Source: Pedobacter sp. Bi126 (GTDB lineage: Bacteria > Bacteroidota > Bacteroidia > Sphingobacteriales > Sphingobacteriaceae). From it: 64,000 nucleotides of DNA. Where the stretch lies: positions 682,001-746,000 of the forward strand of contig NZ_CAKKMS010000002.1 in the NCBI RefSeq assembly GCF_918698245.1, in the 5' to 3' direction. Each line of letters starts with the position of its first letter. Positions within the stretch are counted from its first letter, which is position 1. Position numbers and translations under genes: made by a program. Under the pieces are notes generated by a model. That model ran no database searches. It saw nothing but the letters and a program-made list of their open reading frames with translations, and was not told the origin of the DNA. This document shows positions 17,760-26,108 of this stretch, piece after piece.

Positions 17760-19079
17760 ATGGATGTACTGATTCTTTTTGGCTGCATAGTTTTACTTGT
17801 ATTATTAATTGCATGGGCGAAGGTTAATACCTTTCTTGCATTTTTAATCGTATCTGTAGGGGCAGCCTTATTGTTAGGTATGCCTGTCGCCAGTATTCCG
17901 CAAACTATTAATAAAGGATTAGGAGATACATTGGGATCACTGGCAATTATCATCGTTTTGGGCGCCATGCTCGGAAAACTCGTCGCTTCCAGTGGTGCCG
18001 CTCAAAAAATAGCCACGGTATTAAAAAAGACATTCGGCGCTAAATACGTCACCTGGGCCATGTCTTTAACAGGCTTTATAGTGGGCATTCCATTATTTTA
18101 TAATGTTGGGTTTGTATTGCTTATTCCAATTATTTTTTCGGTAGCCTACAACTATAAGTTACCTCTGGTATATGTAGGCTTGCCTATGCTTGCATCGCTG
18201 TCCGTAATGCATGGTTTTTTGCCACCTCATCCATCGCCCATGGCTTTAGTTACTCAATTTCATGCAGATTTGGTTAAAACCTTTATTTATGGTTTAATCG
18301 TGGCCATACCCGCTATAATTATTGCAGGTCCTCTTTTCGCAAGAATATTAATAAATATGCAATCTAGCCCAACAGTTACCCTGCAAGCCGATGAACTGCC
18401 CGATAATGAATTGCCAGGGATAACAAATAGTGTGATTTCTGCATTGTTACCTGTACTTATAATTTTTGGTACCACGTTGATAACCAGGATATGTAGCGAT
18501 AATATGGCTGTCGTAAATCTCGCCAGCTTTATCGGTGATCCAACAATCGCCATGATATTAACCATTTGTATTGCAACATTTACACTTGGGATCAGGTCAG
18601 GTAAAAAGCTGATTGACATTATGGTAATTTTTGTTGATGCGACAAAAGATATAGCGATGATCCTTTTAATCATCGGTAGCGCAGGTATTTTGAAACAGGT
18701 ATTTGTAGAAACAGGGGTGAGCAACAGCCTTGCCGCAATATTGAAAGGATTAACCCTGCCACCTTTATTATTGGCCTGGTTAATAACGGCCGTGCTAAGG
18801 CTTTGCCTGGGTTCGGCTACCATAGCTGGCCTCACCGCTGCTGGTATCGTTTATCCGCTTGTTGGGCCTCATGGTGCCGATCCAAATTTAATGGTGCTCG
18901 CGGTTGGATCAGGGAGCCTATTTTGTTCTCACGTAAATGACTCCTCTTTCTGGCTATTCAAAGAGTATTTAGGATTATCTATAAAACAAACATTTTTGTC
19001 CTGGTCGCTGATGGAAACGCTGGTATCGGTTATCGGACTTATCGGAATACTGATCATGAACCAGGTACTGTTTAAATAG
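17760..19079 (+). CDS. GntP-family gluconate/sugar-acid:H+ symporter
   Basis: 439 residues with about 12-14 hydrophobic segments. Characteristic blocks include 'GLGDTLGSLAIIIVLGAMLGKL' (about 57-78), 'PPHPSPMALV' near 157-166 and 'GSATIAGLTAAGIVYPL' near 350-366. It belongs to the inner-membrane gluconate permease family. Placed 9 bases behind the pentonate dehydratase, it probably imports the pentonate used by this operon. No binding protein or ATPase accompanies it. Confidence 0.88.
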   Translation: MDVLILFGCIVLLVLLIAWAKVNTFLAFLIVSVGAALLLGMPVASIPQTINKGLGDTLGSLAIIIVLGAMLGKLVASSGAAQKIATVLKKTFGAKYVTWAMSLTGFIVGIPLFYNVGFVLLIPIIFSVAYNYKLPLVYVGLPMLASLSVMHGFLPPHPSPMALVTQFHADLVKTFIYGLIVAIPAIIIAGPLFARILINMQSSPTVTLQADELPDNELPGITNSVISALLPVLIIFGTTLITRICSDNMAVVNLASFIGDPTIAMILTICIATFTLGIRSGKKLIDIMVIFVDATKDIAMILLIIGSAGILKQVFVETGVSNSLAAILKGLTLPPLLLAWLITAVLRLCLGSATIAGLTAAGIVYPLVGPHGADPNLMVLAVGSGSLFCSHVNDSSFWLFKEYLGLSIKQTFLSWSLMETLVSVIGLIGILIMNQVLFK

Positions 19080-19113
19080 GTAATCGTCAGCCAAGATAAT
19101 AACGTAATCGAGC

Positions 19114-19188
19114 ATGAAGAAAATGGTTGGTTTATTTATCACGCTGGCAAGTTTTACAGTGTCAGCACAGCAATCGAATTTTGAGTAG
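19114..19188 (+). pseudogene. Orphan signal-peptide remnant of a secreted protein
   Basis: An ATG at 19114 encodes MKKMVGLFITLASFTVSAQQ and four more residues before TAG at 19186-19188. It is a complete type I signal peptide (Lys-Lys, hydrophobic core, Val-Ser-Ala cleavage site, Gln-Gln as in many Bacteroidota exported enzymes) with no mature protein behind it. It is co-oriented with the permease, 34 bases after its stop. I infer that a periplasmic enzyme once ended this operon and was deleted. The following bases to 19422 hold nothing recognisable. Confidence 0.55.
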
Positions 19189-19422
19189 GATGCACGGCAA
19201 TTGGGGTGCTTGATAAATATCAAACAGTTCCCAAACCATACAGTTCACAAGTTCGATAAACCATTTAAAATCAATAAATAAGCCTGATAATTTTTTTCAT
19301 ATATTAGCAATATAAAGCCAGCAATCTATGGCTCCAATACAAACTTATGCTTCATTGGGGATTGTTTATGGCTGGTATAAGAAAGTTAGCGATCATTGTA
19401 ACAAACGACACTGCAGAAGCCA

Positions 19423-20157
19423 ATGAATTACAACAAAGTAAAACCTTGCAAAGAATTAGAGCCTTTTATTCATTTTTATTGGGAACTTAAAGGAAACGAG
19501 CAAGAAAGACAGTTGGAACGAGTTTTTCCGGATGGCTGTGCTGGTATAATAATGAATTTGGGAGACACTTGTTTGACTGATAACGGCTCAGTTTTAATAG
19601 AGTTTGGGAAAACTTACGTAGTTGGTGCAATGACTTCATATAAAGACAGCTTTATTGAAACCGATACACATTTAATAGGTGCGTGCCTAAAACCTGCAAC
19701 TTTTGCAAATTTCTATAAATATGATTCACAAAATGAGTTGATTAATGACACTGTTGAATTTGAAAAATCCAATTCATTTAATGTTGATAGAACATTTGTC
19801 AATCCATTCAATTATTTTGACCATTTCTTTTTAGAGAGAATGAAAAGTAAAAACAATCCGCTACAATCAGTTATAATCGATATACACTCAACAAACGGGC
19901 AAATGAGCATTTCCGAGATATCAAAACGAAATTTTACTACGATAAGACAGTTGGAGCGAAATTTTAAAAAGTTGATTGGACTATCACCAAAAGAATATTC
20001 AAATATTATTCGTTTTCAGAATGCTTTAAATTTAATCAAAAATTCAAATCAAAACCGGAGCTTATTAGATATTGCATTTGAATGTGGTTATTATGATCAC
20101 GCTCACCTTAGCAATGAAATTAAACAAAAAACTGGACTTTCACCTTCACTACTTTAA
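19423..20157 (+). CDS. AraC family regulator (DUF6597-type N-terminus)
   Basis: 244 residues. The N-terminus 'VKPCKELEPFIHFYWELKG' and 'RVFPDGCAGIIMNLGD' is the pattern of the DUF6597-type sensing domain found in many Bacteroidota AraC regulators. The C-terminal ~90 residues hold the DNA-binding domain ('MSISEISKRNFTTIRQLERNFKKLIGLSPKEYSNIIRF', then 'LLDIAFECGYYDHAHLSNEIKQKTG'). It is followed 72 bases later, on the same strand, by a DHFR-like reductase gene, which is its likely partner or target. The two genes are AT-richer than the preceding sugar-acid operon. Confidence 0.88.
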   Translation: MNYNKVKPCKELEPFIHFYWELKGNEQERQLERVFPDGCAGIIMNLGDTCLTDNGSVLIEFGKTYVVGAMTSYKDSFIETDTHLIGACLKPATFANFYKYDSQNELINDTVEFEKSNSFNVDRTFVNPFNYFDHFFLERMKSKNNPLQSVIIDIHSTNGQMSISEISKRNFTTIRQLERNFKKLIGLSPKEYSNIIRFQNALNLIKNSNQNRSLLDIAFECGYYDHAHLSNEIKQKTGLSPSLL

Positions 20158-20197
20158 TTTGTCGCATTTTTACAAAGTACAAATGGTTATCGAAAAG

Positions 20198-20205
20198 TAA
20201 TTTTG
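20198..20205 (+). promoter_or_regulatory. Candidate -7 box for the DHFR-like gene
   Basis: TAATTTTG fits the Bacteroidota -7 consensus TAnnTTTG and lies 24 bases before the ATG at 20230. No clear -33 element is visible, so this is provisional. Confidence 0.35.
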
Positions 20206-20229
20206 TAGAAACATTTAAATTCAAAAAAA

Positions 20230-20763
20230 ATGCGAAAAATATCACTTTTCATTGCAACAAGTTTAGACGGCTACATTGCAAAACCTAATGACGACCTTAG
20301 TTTCTTAAAACTCGTTGAAAAGGAAGGCGAAGACTATGGTTATGCAGAATTTACAAACACAATTGACACATTAATTGTTGGCAGAAAGACCTATGATTAT
20401 GTACTTAAAGAAATCGGACCATCTCATTACGATAACGGACAACGAGATGTTTATGTCATAACAACAACTGAAAGACCTCAAGTTGGCAGAACAATATTCT
20501 ATACAGGAGAAATAGCCCAATTAGTCGAACGACTAAAGTCTGAAAAAGGAAAAAACATTTATTGTGACGGTGGTGCAGAAGTGATAAATGAACTATTGAA
20601 GTACGAATTGATAGATGAGCTTATAATTTCGGTTATACCTGTTTTATTAGGCAGTGGGACACAGCTTTTTAAAGAGGGAAGACCTGAACAAGTACTTGAA
20701 TTTATCGCAGTAAAAGCATTTGAAACAGGATTGGTACAACTGCATTACAACCGGAAAAAATAA
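20230..20763 (+). CDS. Dihydrofolate-reductase-like (RibD C-terminal domain) protein
   Basis: 177 residues with the fold shared by DHFR and the RibD reductase domain. The start MRKISLFIATSLDGYIA is the family signature. The middle 'TLIVGRKTYDYV' and the NADPH-binding 'IYCDGGAEVINELLKYELIDELIISVIPVLLGSG' (about 117-150) are also typical. These stand-alone proteins are usually annotated as 'dihydrofolate reductase family' but their real substrates are mostly unknown. It lies downstream of an AraC regulator that may control it. Confidence 0.88.
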   Translation: MRKISLFIATSLDGYIAKPNDDLSFLKLVEKEGEDYGYAEFTNTIDTLIVGRKTYDYVLKEIGPSHYDNGQRDVYVITTTERPQVGRTIFYTGEIAQLVERLKSEKGKNIYCDGGAEVINELLKYELIDELIISVIPVLLGSGTQLFKEGRPEQVLEFIAVKAFETGLVQLHYNRKK

Positions 20764-20835
20764 ACAACGAAATCAGCTGTTCGAGATGCTCTGTCTCCAA
20801 AGCACTGCTTTGAGTAAAGGCATCGGGATAAACTT

Positions 20836-20981
20836 CTCATCCCGCCGGGATTGGCTCAGCCCCACAAAATCCCGAACATTGCCCTGAGTCTTTTACAAAT
20901 CGAACCCCGGCCGGTGCTTCTGTTCGAATCCCAACGGGAATAAAACAAAAAAACCTCACATTTCTGTGAGGTTTTCTGTGA
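20836..20981. repeat. 145-bp repeat, copy A, with a degraded tRNA-Lys 3'-end core and a terminator
   Basis: The stretch from 20837 to 20981 is a clear relative of 23622-23767. Its left end (20836-20851) matches 13 of 16 bases of the tRNA-Lys 3'-end core found at 34222. It contains a hairpin AAAACCTCAC/GTGAGGTTTT at 20950-20975, which on the minus strand is followed by a T run, as in a terminator. The rest of the gap 20764-21147 has no gene. I read it as debris of an earlier integration event at a tRNA-Lys site, or as a dispersed repeat that carries that core. Confidence 0.6.
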
Positions 20982-21147
20982 ACTTCACTGACATATTCTC
21001 GAACCACTTTTTGTCAGATTTAAAACGTATAATTAATTGGCGGGTAAATTAGAAGGGGGACAATGAGAATTTACTAGCAGCGTTTTTTGTGATTTCACTA
21101 CTAGGGTAAAATTATTTAAATCAATATGTTGACTGGATAAACAAGAT

Positions 21148-23370
21148 TTATTTAAGTATCTCTAATGCCTTTTCGAGGTACTCATCTCTACCTGCACTTA
21201 CTCCAGAGATGGTTTGGTTTACGAACACATCTGGTTGTATACCAAGACTAAACATTTGTCCTCCATCATGCAGTTTTACCTTCATCCCTGTAAATCGTAT
21301 GCTATAGTTTCCTGGCAAGGTAAAAGGGTTTACATTACCATTGGCACCTGCTGTGGGTTGGCCTACAATAGTGGCCAGTTTATAGTGTTTGATGAAACCC
21401 ATGTAGCTTTCGGCGTAACTTATTGCGCCGCCTCCGGTGAGGAAGATTACTTTGGCCGAGATATGCGGGGTTTTAGGTTTCATTTCCCAACCCAAGCCTG
21501 TGTAACTAACATTTTCATAGTCTGGAGCGATAATTTTAGGCACAAACATCCATTTATCGTTGTCCTCTTTAGTTAATAGATGGGAGATTAAATCGTGATT
21601 ACCTCGTGGATAACCTCTTAAGTCACAAATAATAGCTTTGGCAGTATTGATTTCGGGCATCATAGCAGTAATATCCTTCATCTCGGTGTTTCCAATATTG
21701 ATGTAATATACACCGTCCTCTAGCTTTTTAATCTTAGGTTGTTCGGGTGTTTTTCTATAGTCAGTTCGAGTAAAACGGAATTCTTGTTCCTTCCCATCAC
21801 GAGTTACCTTTAATAGCAATTCCGTGTCTTTGTAACCTTCTAGAAATTGCCTGGTTGCATTACTGTTTTTCCACTGATCTGATCCTGAAATTTCGCTTTT
21901 AATACTACTAAAATGCTCAAGAGCTGGTATGCCATTGATTGAGGTGATGATATCGCCCACTTTTAAGGGAAGCGAGTCGACTTTGCTAATTAACAGCTTA
22001 CCCTCAACGTAGGCAATATCTGCCTGAATAGAGAAATAGTTTTGCTCTCCGAAAGATACGCTTACGTGTCCATCCTTTAATTTCTCTGTCATTACCCGCA
22101 ATACCTTCCCAAATTCTTGACTAGTTTTAGCTTGATAAGCTGCATTTAGCGCTAAAGTAAGTTCTTTTTCCCACTCCAGTTTAATCTCCTCTTTATAAGG
22201 GAAAAAGTGTTGGAATACATTCCAAGCAATATTTATCGAAGTTAATCGCACATATACATCGCTTGCATTAAATAACTCGGGAGTTGTCTCGCCTATTCTT
22301 TTTTGCAGTGCTTTTAACTGAGTGGGATTAGCTGCAGGATATGTTTCTTGATCACTACCTAAGAGCACCTGGGGAATAATGCATTTAAGTCCGTTACCTA
22401 TGTCTTTTGAAAAGTATGCGCCAAATTCAGGGTTTTCATCAAAAATACATTTGACCAACTGATCAGTGGAATTGTCAGAGATAAGCAATGCTTGTTGCCC
22501 GTCAACATTAGCATCCTTTACGTTAACATAGTTATAGCCTGCAGACTTTGTATACCATCCAAGGGTATCGGCTTGTTCAAAAGAGCTGTTTTGTAAAGGT
22601 ATTTTCTTCCAAATACCGTTGTCTTCTATTTCCAGTATAAAGTTATCAATCCAAATTTTTCCTTCACCAAGTAGAAAAGCACCAAAAAACAAGTTACTAG
22701 CATCAATATCAATTGTTCCGGTTATTTCGTATGCTTTCCATTCCTTGGATTTTATAGGCCTGTCATCCATATTATTGAAGAAGCCATAATTCTTTCCTTC
22801 ACGATCAACCCTGACCCAAAACTGGCCTTGGCCATTTGTTAAATCAGTCCTCATCCAACCTTTTAACCTAAATTTTTTCCCTCTATAGGCTTCGACATTA
22901 ATATTACTAGTTGCTCCTCCGAATTCAGCCCCATTTGGATCTTTAATCTTGATTTTTCGATTCGTTCTCGCACTTTTATACAAGCCACCATTATTACCTA
23001 AGCCATAATGTTGCCAGGTAATTTCTTTCATGCCTACTTTGTTTGAAGGGGTGATTGACTTTACATCAAACGCCTTCGTATAGTTATCCTGAACAATCTG
23101 CACTGAAGGTGCAATAGGATTGAATAAGCCTTTAAGTTTTTCGGTGAGCTCTTTTTGGTTACCTGCATTCTCCACTTCTTTACTTCCATAGTAAATAAAT
23201 TTTTCCCAGTTGAGGCTAGCTGCTTCATCAGAAGGGTGGAAATATCTAACATACCCACAAAGTTTGGTAAAAGTTTCAAGGTTGGAAACTTTTTGTCTTT
23301 GCGGAATTCCTTGAGCATTTGCTGTTAAAATAGAGATTAAACAAAACAGGGTTAAGAGCGGTTTCTTCAT
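21148..23370 (-). CDS. Secreted S41-family (C-terminal processing-type) peptidase
   Basis: 740 residues. A signal peptide ends at about residue 19 (ILTANAQ). Residues ~20-330 form N-terminal domains, one resembling a carbohydrate-binding-like sandwich ('FRLKGWMRTDLTNGQGQFWVRVD'). A PDZ-like region lies near 455-520 ('LPLKVGDIITSINGIPALEHF'). The S41 catalytic domain follows, with 'AIICDLRGYPRG' and the nucleophile in 'LTGGGAISYAESYMG' (Ser651). Family members are periplasmic or cell-surface serine proteases; the target is unknown. It stands alone, flanked by the two copies of the 145-bp repeat. Confidence 0.85.
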   Translation of the reverse strand: MKKPLLTLFCLISILTANAQGIPQRQKVSNLETFTKLCGYVRYFHPSDEAASLNWEKFIYYGSKEVENAGNQKELTEKLKGLFNPIAPSVQIVQDNYTKAFDVKSITPSNKVGMKEITWQHYGLGNNGGLYKSARTNRKIKIKDPNGAEFGGATSNINVEAYRGKKFRLKGWMRTDLTNGQGQFWVRVDREGKNYGFFNNMDDRPIKSKEWKAYEITGTIDIDASNLFFGAFLLGEGKIWIDNFILEIEDNGIWKKIPLQNSSFEQADTLGWYTKSAGYNYVNVKDANVDGQQALLISDNSTDQLVKCIFDENPEFGAYFSKDIGNGLKCIIPQVLLGSDQETYPAANPTQLKALQKRIGETTPELFNASDVYVRLTSINIAWNVFQHFFPYKEEIKLEWEKELTLALNAAYQAKTSQEFGKVLRVMTEKLKDGHVSVSFGEQNYFSIQADIAYVEGKLLISKVDSLPLKVGDIITSINGIPALEHFSSIKSEISGSDQWKNSNATRQFLEGYKDTELLLKVTRDGKEQEFRFTRTDYRKTPEQPKIKKLEDGVYYINIGNTEMKDITAMMPEINTAKAIICDLRGYPRGNHDLISHLLTKEDNDKWMFVPKIIAPDYENVSYTGLGWEMKPKTPHISAKVIFLTGGGAISYAESYMGFIKHYKLATIVGQPTAGANGNVNPFTLPGNYSIRFTGMKVKLHDGGQMFSLGIQPDVFVNQTISGVSAGRDEYLEKALEILK

Positions 23371-23580
23371 GGATGAATTGATTTAGGTTTATAGTAAAAC
23401 TAAAGTAATCATAAAATCCAGTCCCTGATCATGGGTTTTATTAGATTAACAACTTTTAACATTGATTATGGCTATGAATGCGAAAATTATTATCCCCATC
23501 AGGTTGGCCTTACCGACATCGAATCTAAAATCTTCGTTTAATTAGTTTTTAAGCAACATTGTAAGTACCTTAAAAAACAA

Positions 23581-23613
23581 AAAACCATCTTTACGTTAAA
23601 TAAAGATGGTTTT
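23581..23613 (-). terminator. Rho-independent terminator next to a tRNA 3'-end copy
   Basis: AAAACCATCTTTA/TAAAGATGGTTTT arms with a 7-base loop, reading into a T-rich run on the minus strand. It sits eight bases left of an att-like tRNA 3'-end copy (23622-23637), so it looks like the old terminator of a tRNA-Lys gene displaced by later integration. Confidence 0.65.
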
Positions 23614-23621
23614 GTATTTCT

Positions 23622-23767
23622 GTAATCCCGCTGGGATTGGCTCAGCCCCGCAAAATCCCAAACTCGGCCCTGAACCTTTTATAAATCGAACCCATGCCGG
23701 CGCTTCTGTCCGAATCCCATTAGGACTAAAACAAAAAAACCTCACATTTCTGTGAGGTTTTCTGTGA
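23622..23767. repeat. 145-bp repeat, copy B, flanked on both sides by tRNA-Lys 3'-end cores
   Basis: This is a relative of 20837-20981. It begins with the core GTAATCCCGCTGGGAT (23622-23637, one mismatch to the tRNA-Lys 3' end). It includes a hairpin AAAACCTCAC/GTGAGGTTTT (23736-23761) that terminates leftward transcription, and runs into a second, perfect core at 23764-23779. It therefore looks like a very small unit held between two attachment cores. Confidence 0.65.
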
Positions 23768-23779
23768 TCCCGCTGGGAT
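23764..23779. other. attL: perfect 16-bp copy of the tRNA-Lys 3' end
   Basis: GTGATCCCGCTGGGAT is identical to 34222-34237, the 3' end of the tRNA-Lys gene and the base beyond it, in the same orientation. The pair brackets 10.46 kb that contains an integrase remnant next to the tRNA, the arrangement of a tRNA-targeted integrative element. A terminator ends three bases to the left. Confidence 0.75.
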
Positions 23780-23847
23780 AATGACTTATTAATCCAAACG
23801 GTACTAAATGAGCAAGTTGTGAAAATTATATCATCATCGTTTCAATG

Positions 23848-23871
23848 TGGGCACCAAATTGGGCACCAGTT
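23848..23871. promoter_or_regulatory. Candidate integrase arm-type repeats near attL
   Basis: Two adjacent direct copies of GGGCACCA occur here: TGGGCACCAAA (from 23848) and ATTGGGCACCAGTT (23858-23871). The same ATTGGGCACCAGTT occurs near the other end at 34098-34111, with two more variants beside it. Repeats shared by both ends of an element, 70-150 bp inside the core, are what tyrosine integrases use as arm sites. The remaining gap to 24187 shows nothing else. Confidence 0.6.
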
Positions 23872-24187
23872 ATTTTGATATGAATTGACTAGTTTTGAAA
23901 GAACAATTTGTTATTTAATGCAATATACTGATTATTTTATTGTTAAAATTTATTTAAAAACAATATCAATAATAATAAGTTAGTTAGCCCATTAAGGATA
24001 TGGTGAACAAGATACACCCCGCTATATAATTGGTTAGATAAAGGAACCCTCAGAGAGAAACTAAGTTGATCTAAATTGGTTCATGTTTTTACAAAACAAA
24101 ATCTCCACAACTAACGACCTCACTCATATTAGCAAACTATTCACTGCCTATTGTTGATCTGTTATTTCGTGCCGTATCCATTATGAA

Positions 24188-24556
24188 TTAAGCTACCTCT
24201 GTATTTGGTGTGCCAAGGAATAGGGCAGGGTCACGCAAAAAGGCTGTAATCCAAACCAGTGCCAATGGAATTCCTGGGTTTAGCATGGAACCGTCATGAG
24301 ACAACTCTGTTGCCATGGCTCCTGCAAAATAGCAGCATAACAATATAAAACCGATGCGCATTGATCTGTTGAAAGCGAATAGTACTACAAATGCCATCTC
24401 CATCAGACCCAATACGGTTGCCGAGTTGGGCAGGTTGAATTTAACCAGTCCTTCCACCGACCAGGGCAAATGGAGCGCCTTCATTAGTCCGCTTGTGAAG
24501 ACCATTATCACTACCAGGGTTGTGAGTGAAATCGTGATGATTTTTTTTATTTTCAT
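24188..24556 (-). CDS. DoxX-like membrane protein
   Basis: 122 residues with four predicted membrane segments: about 7-27, 45-62, 68-84 and 96-112. 'MVFTSGLMKALHLPWSVEGLVKFNL' is the typical first helix and loop of the DoxX_2-like group. The function of these inner-membrane proteins is poorly defined; several accompany redox or detoxification genes. It is the last gene of a leftward unit with a SnoaL-like and a nitroreductase-like gene; the gap to the former is 14 bases. Confidence 0.75.
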   Translation of the reverse strand: MKIKKIITISLTTLVVIMVFTSGLMKALHLPWSVEGLVKFNLPNSATVLGLMEMAFVVLFAFNRSMRIGFILLCCYFAGAMATELSHDGSMLNPGIPLALVWITAFLRDPALFLGTPNTEVA

Positions 24557-24570
24557 GTTTTTTAACGCAT

Positions 24571-25011
24571 TTAGTTATTGAATGGTCTTGCCTCCACGAT
24601 TATGAAATGGCCAGTACGTTTCTTTATCAGCCATTTGCCATTTTGAAACACATATTTGTCATCATATCTTACACTGTAATCGGTAATGTTATCCTTTCCT
24701 TCAGCTTCCCTTACCATTTTAATCTGGGTAAATGAAATACCTGTTGCGGTGTCACCATCGATATTTACCGTGTGTTGGCCATTTAATGTGAAGTAGGTCT
24801 TAACCAGGGAGGCATGTCCGGTAAATTCCTTTTCTAGGTTTTCCGTTCCCGAGACGTTTGCCACGAGGTTTCCGCCCATGTAAACCTGATATATGGCATC
24901 AGTGGTAAATATCTCCATTTGTTCCGAAATTTTCTTTTCATCTCCCAAAGAGGCATACGCGTCTATAAGGCTTCTTAATTCTTCTTTGATTGTCAAATGT
25001 TCAAGTGTCAT
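24571..25011 (-). CDS. SnoaL/NTF2-like protein
   Basis: 146 residues of the cone-shaped NTF2-like fold. An N-terminal helix 'IKEELRSLIDAYASLGDEKKISEQMEIFTTDAIYQVY' (about 7-43) leads into strands ending 'YDDKYVFQNGKWLIKKRTGHFIIVE'. Members bind or convert small hydrophobic molecules in a central pocket; the ligand is unknown. It is encoded between the nitroreductase-like and DoxX-like genes on the same strand, and probably shares control by the divergent HxlR regulator. Confidence 0.8.
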   Translation of the reverse strand: MTLEHLTIKEELRSLIDAYASLGDEKKISEQMEIFTTDAIYQVYMGGNLVANVSGTENLEKEFTGHASLVKTYFTLNGQHTVNIDGDTATGISFTQIKMVREAEGKDNITDYSVRYDDKYVFQNGKWLIKKRTGHFIIVEARPFNN

Positions 25012-25079
25012 GATTTTTTATTTAAGTATTTGAAATGTTATCCTATATGTTATTTAATTAAAAGCAATGTCTAGGTTAG

Positions 25080-25604
25080 CTAGTAATCAGCTGCCAAAAA
25101 TGATGGATCCAGATTGTAGATATCGAATAATTGGAACGTTGCCAGCTCTTTATTTTCGAAGCCCATATGCTTGTCCAATATGGAATGGTCAGTATCAATG
25201 GGTACCAGTTGCAGTCCCTTGTTTAATGCGGTCTTTATGACAAGTCCGATAGCCATACTTGTAATCCTATCGGTCCAATCCTGTAGGGTCTGCTCATTTT
25301 CTGCCAAATTGTTGTATTTATCCAGGAATTCCAATCTGAGCTGCGCTGGTATGGTTTGATATTCCTTAGATTTCATCGCGTAATCTATAAGATCCCCTCC
25401 ATTAAAGTCTGTTCTTTTGAGCACCAGCAACTGGGAAGAGGCGAACACGGTTTTCTCCATTTTAAGCCCTATTAGTTCGTTGCGTTCTATGCTGGTCATC
25501 GTGAATGGCCAAGAACCAGATGAAGGCATAACTGGAAAGATATCCAATATTAATGAATCTATAGTTTGATCTAGTTTCATATGATGGTGATTTACTAATC
25601 TCAT
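25080..25604 (-). CDS. Divergent nitroreductase-like protein
   Basis: 174 residues from the ATG at 25604, which follows an A-rich run. An upstream in-frame ATG at 25631 lies on top of the -7 box and is unlikely. 'VMPSSGSWPFTMTSIERNELI' early, 'TVFASSQLLVLKRTD' in the middle, and 'DWTDRITSMAIGLVIKTALNKGLQLVPIDTD' later follow the order of NfsB-type FMN reductases: PSS-x-N-x-Q-P-W, then 'A-S-x-x-L-V-V', then 'A-x-G-x-x-x-x-A-x-x-x-G'. The usual Asn-x-Gln-Pro FMN contact is changed to Gly-Ser-Trp-Pro, so cofactor binding may be altered. It is divergent from an HxlR regulator, a very common partnership. Confidence 0.6.
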   Translation of the reverse strand: MRLVNHHHMKLDQTIDSLILDIFPVMPSSGSWPFTMTSIERNELIGLKMEKTVFASSQLLVLKRTDFNGGDLIDYAMKSKEYQTIPAQLRLEFLDKYNNLAENEQTLQDWTDRITSMAIGLVIKTALNKGLQLVPIDTDHSILDKHMGFENKELATFQLFDIYNLDPSFLAADY

Positions 25605-25628
25605 TTTTTTATTTGTTTTTCTGTTCAG

Positions 25629-25636
25629 CAAAATTA
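25629..25636 (-). promoter_or_regulatory. -7 box for the nitroreductase-like operon
   Basis: On the minus strand TAATTTTG matches TAnnTTTG and lies 24 bases upstream of the ATG at 25604. Its position is the main reason to reject the longer reading frame start. The remaining intergenic bases to the HxlR start carry three GGTTA direct repeats (25664, 25675, 25683) that could be regulator sites. Confidence 0.45.
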
Positions 25637-25691
25637 ATGTATATTTGCTTACAATTTATTAGTGGTTACTTAAAGGTTAGTAGGTTATCGT

Positions 25692-26108
25692 ATGGAGGAT
25701 ATTGAAACAAAGAAACTGATACCCGGAGAAGGTAAGGGGTTTACCGAAGAATGTACAAAGGTTTTGCTTGCGGTGAGCGATGCACTTTATGTAATCGGTG
25801 GAAAATGGAAGCTGATGATCATTATCGCCATGGCCCGTGGCAATAGTAGGTTTACCGAACTCCAGAAGCAGGTTACCGGCATTTCGGCCAGGGTTCTTTC
25901 CAGTGAACTGAAAGATCTGGAAGCCAATGGATTTATCATCAAAAGAGTAACAGCTGGATATCCTGTTACCATCGAGTACGAGCTTTTACCCTATAGCCAA
26001 ACACTGGAAGAACTTGTTGAGGCAATGACCAGATGGGGCATGCAACACAGGGAGAAAATCAAGAAAGAAAGATCTATCAACAATTCATTACAAGATACAT
26101 CGGTATAA
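25692..26108 (+). CDS. HxlR-family transcriptional regulator
   Basis: 138 residues. The winged-helix core runs from 'DALYVIGGKWKLMIIIAM' (about 30-47) through 'SRFTELQKQVTGISARVLSSELKDLEANGFI' to 'YELLPYSQTLEELVEAM'. A single Cys21 precedes the DNA-binding domain. In some HxlR regulators an N-terminal cysteine senses electrophiles, so a thiol switch is possible here but unproven. It is divergent from the nitroreductase-like operon, which is the expected target. Confidence 0.88.
   Translation: MEDIETKKLIPGEGKGFTEECTKVLLAVSDALYVIGGKWKLMIIIAMARGNSRFTELQKQVTGISARVLSSELKDLEANGFIIKRVTAGYPVTIEYELLPYSQTLEELVEAMTRWGMQHREKIKKERSINNSLQDTSV

Noticed and set aside
18287..18835. 182-codon minus-strand frame
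   Set aside because: Antisense shadow of the hydrophobic GntP gene; composition mirrors its codons.
20836..20981. Possible additional tRNA genes because of GGGATTCGAAC-like stretches here and at 23622-23767
   Set aside because: No cloverleaf can be formed; only a 13-15 base 3'-end core and isolated TTCGAA pieces are present, so these are repeats/att remnants.
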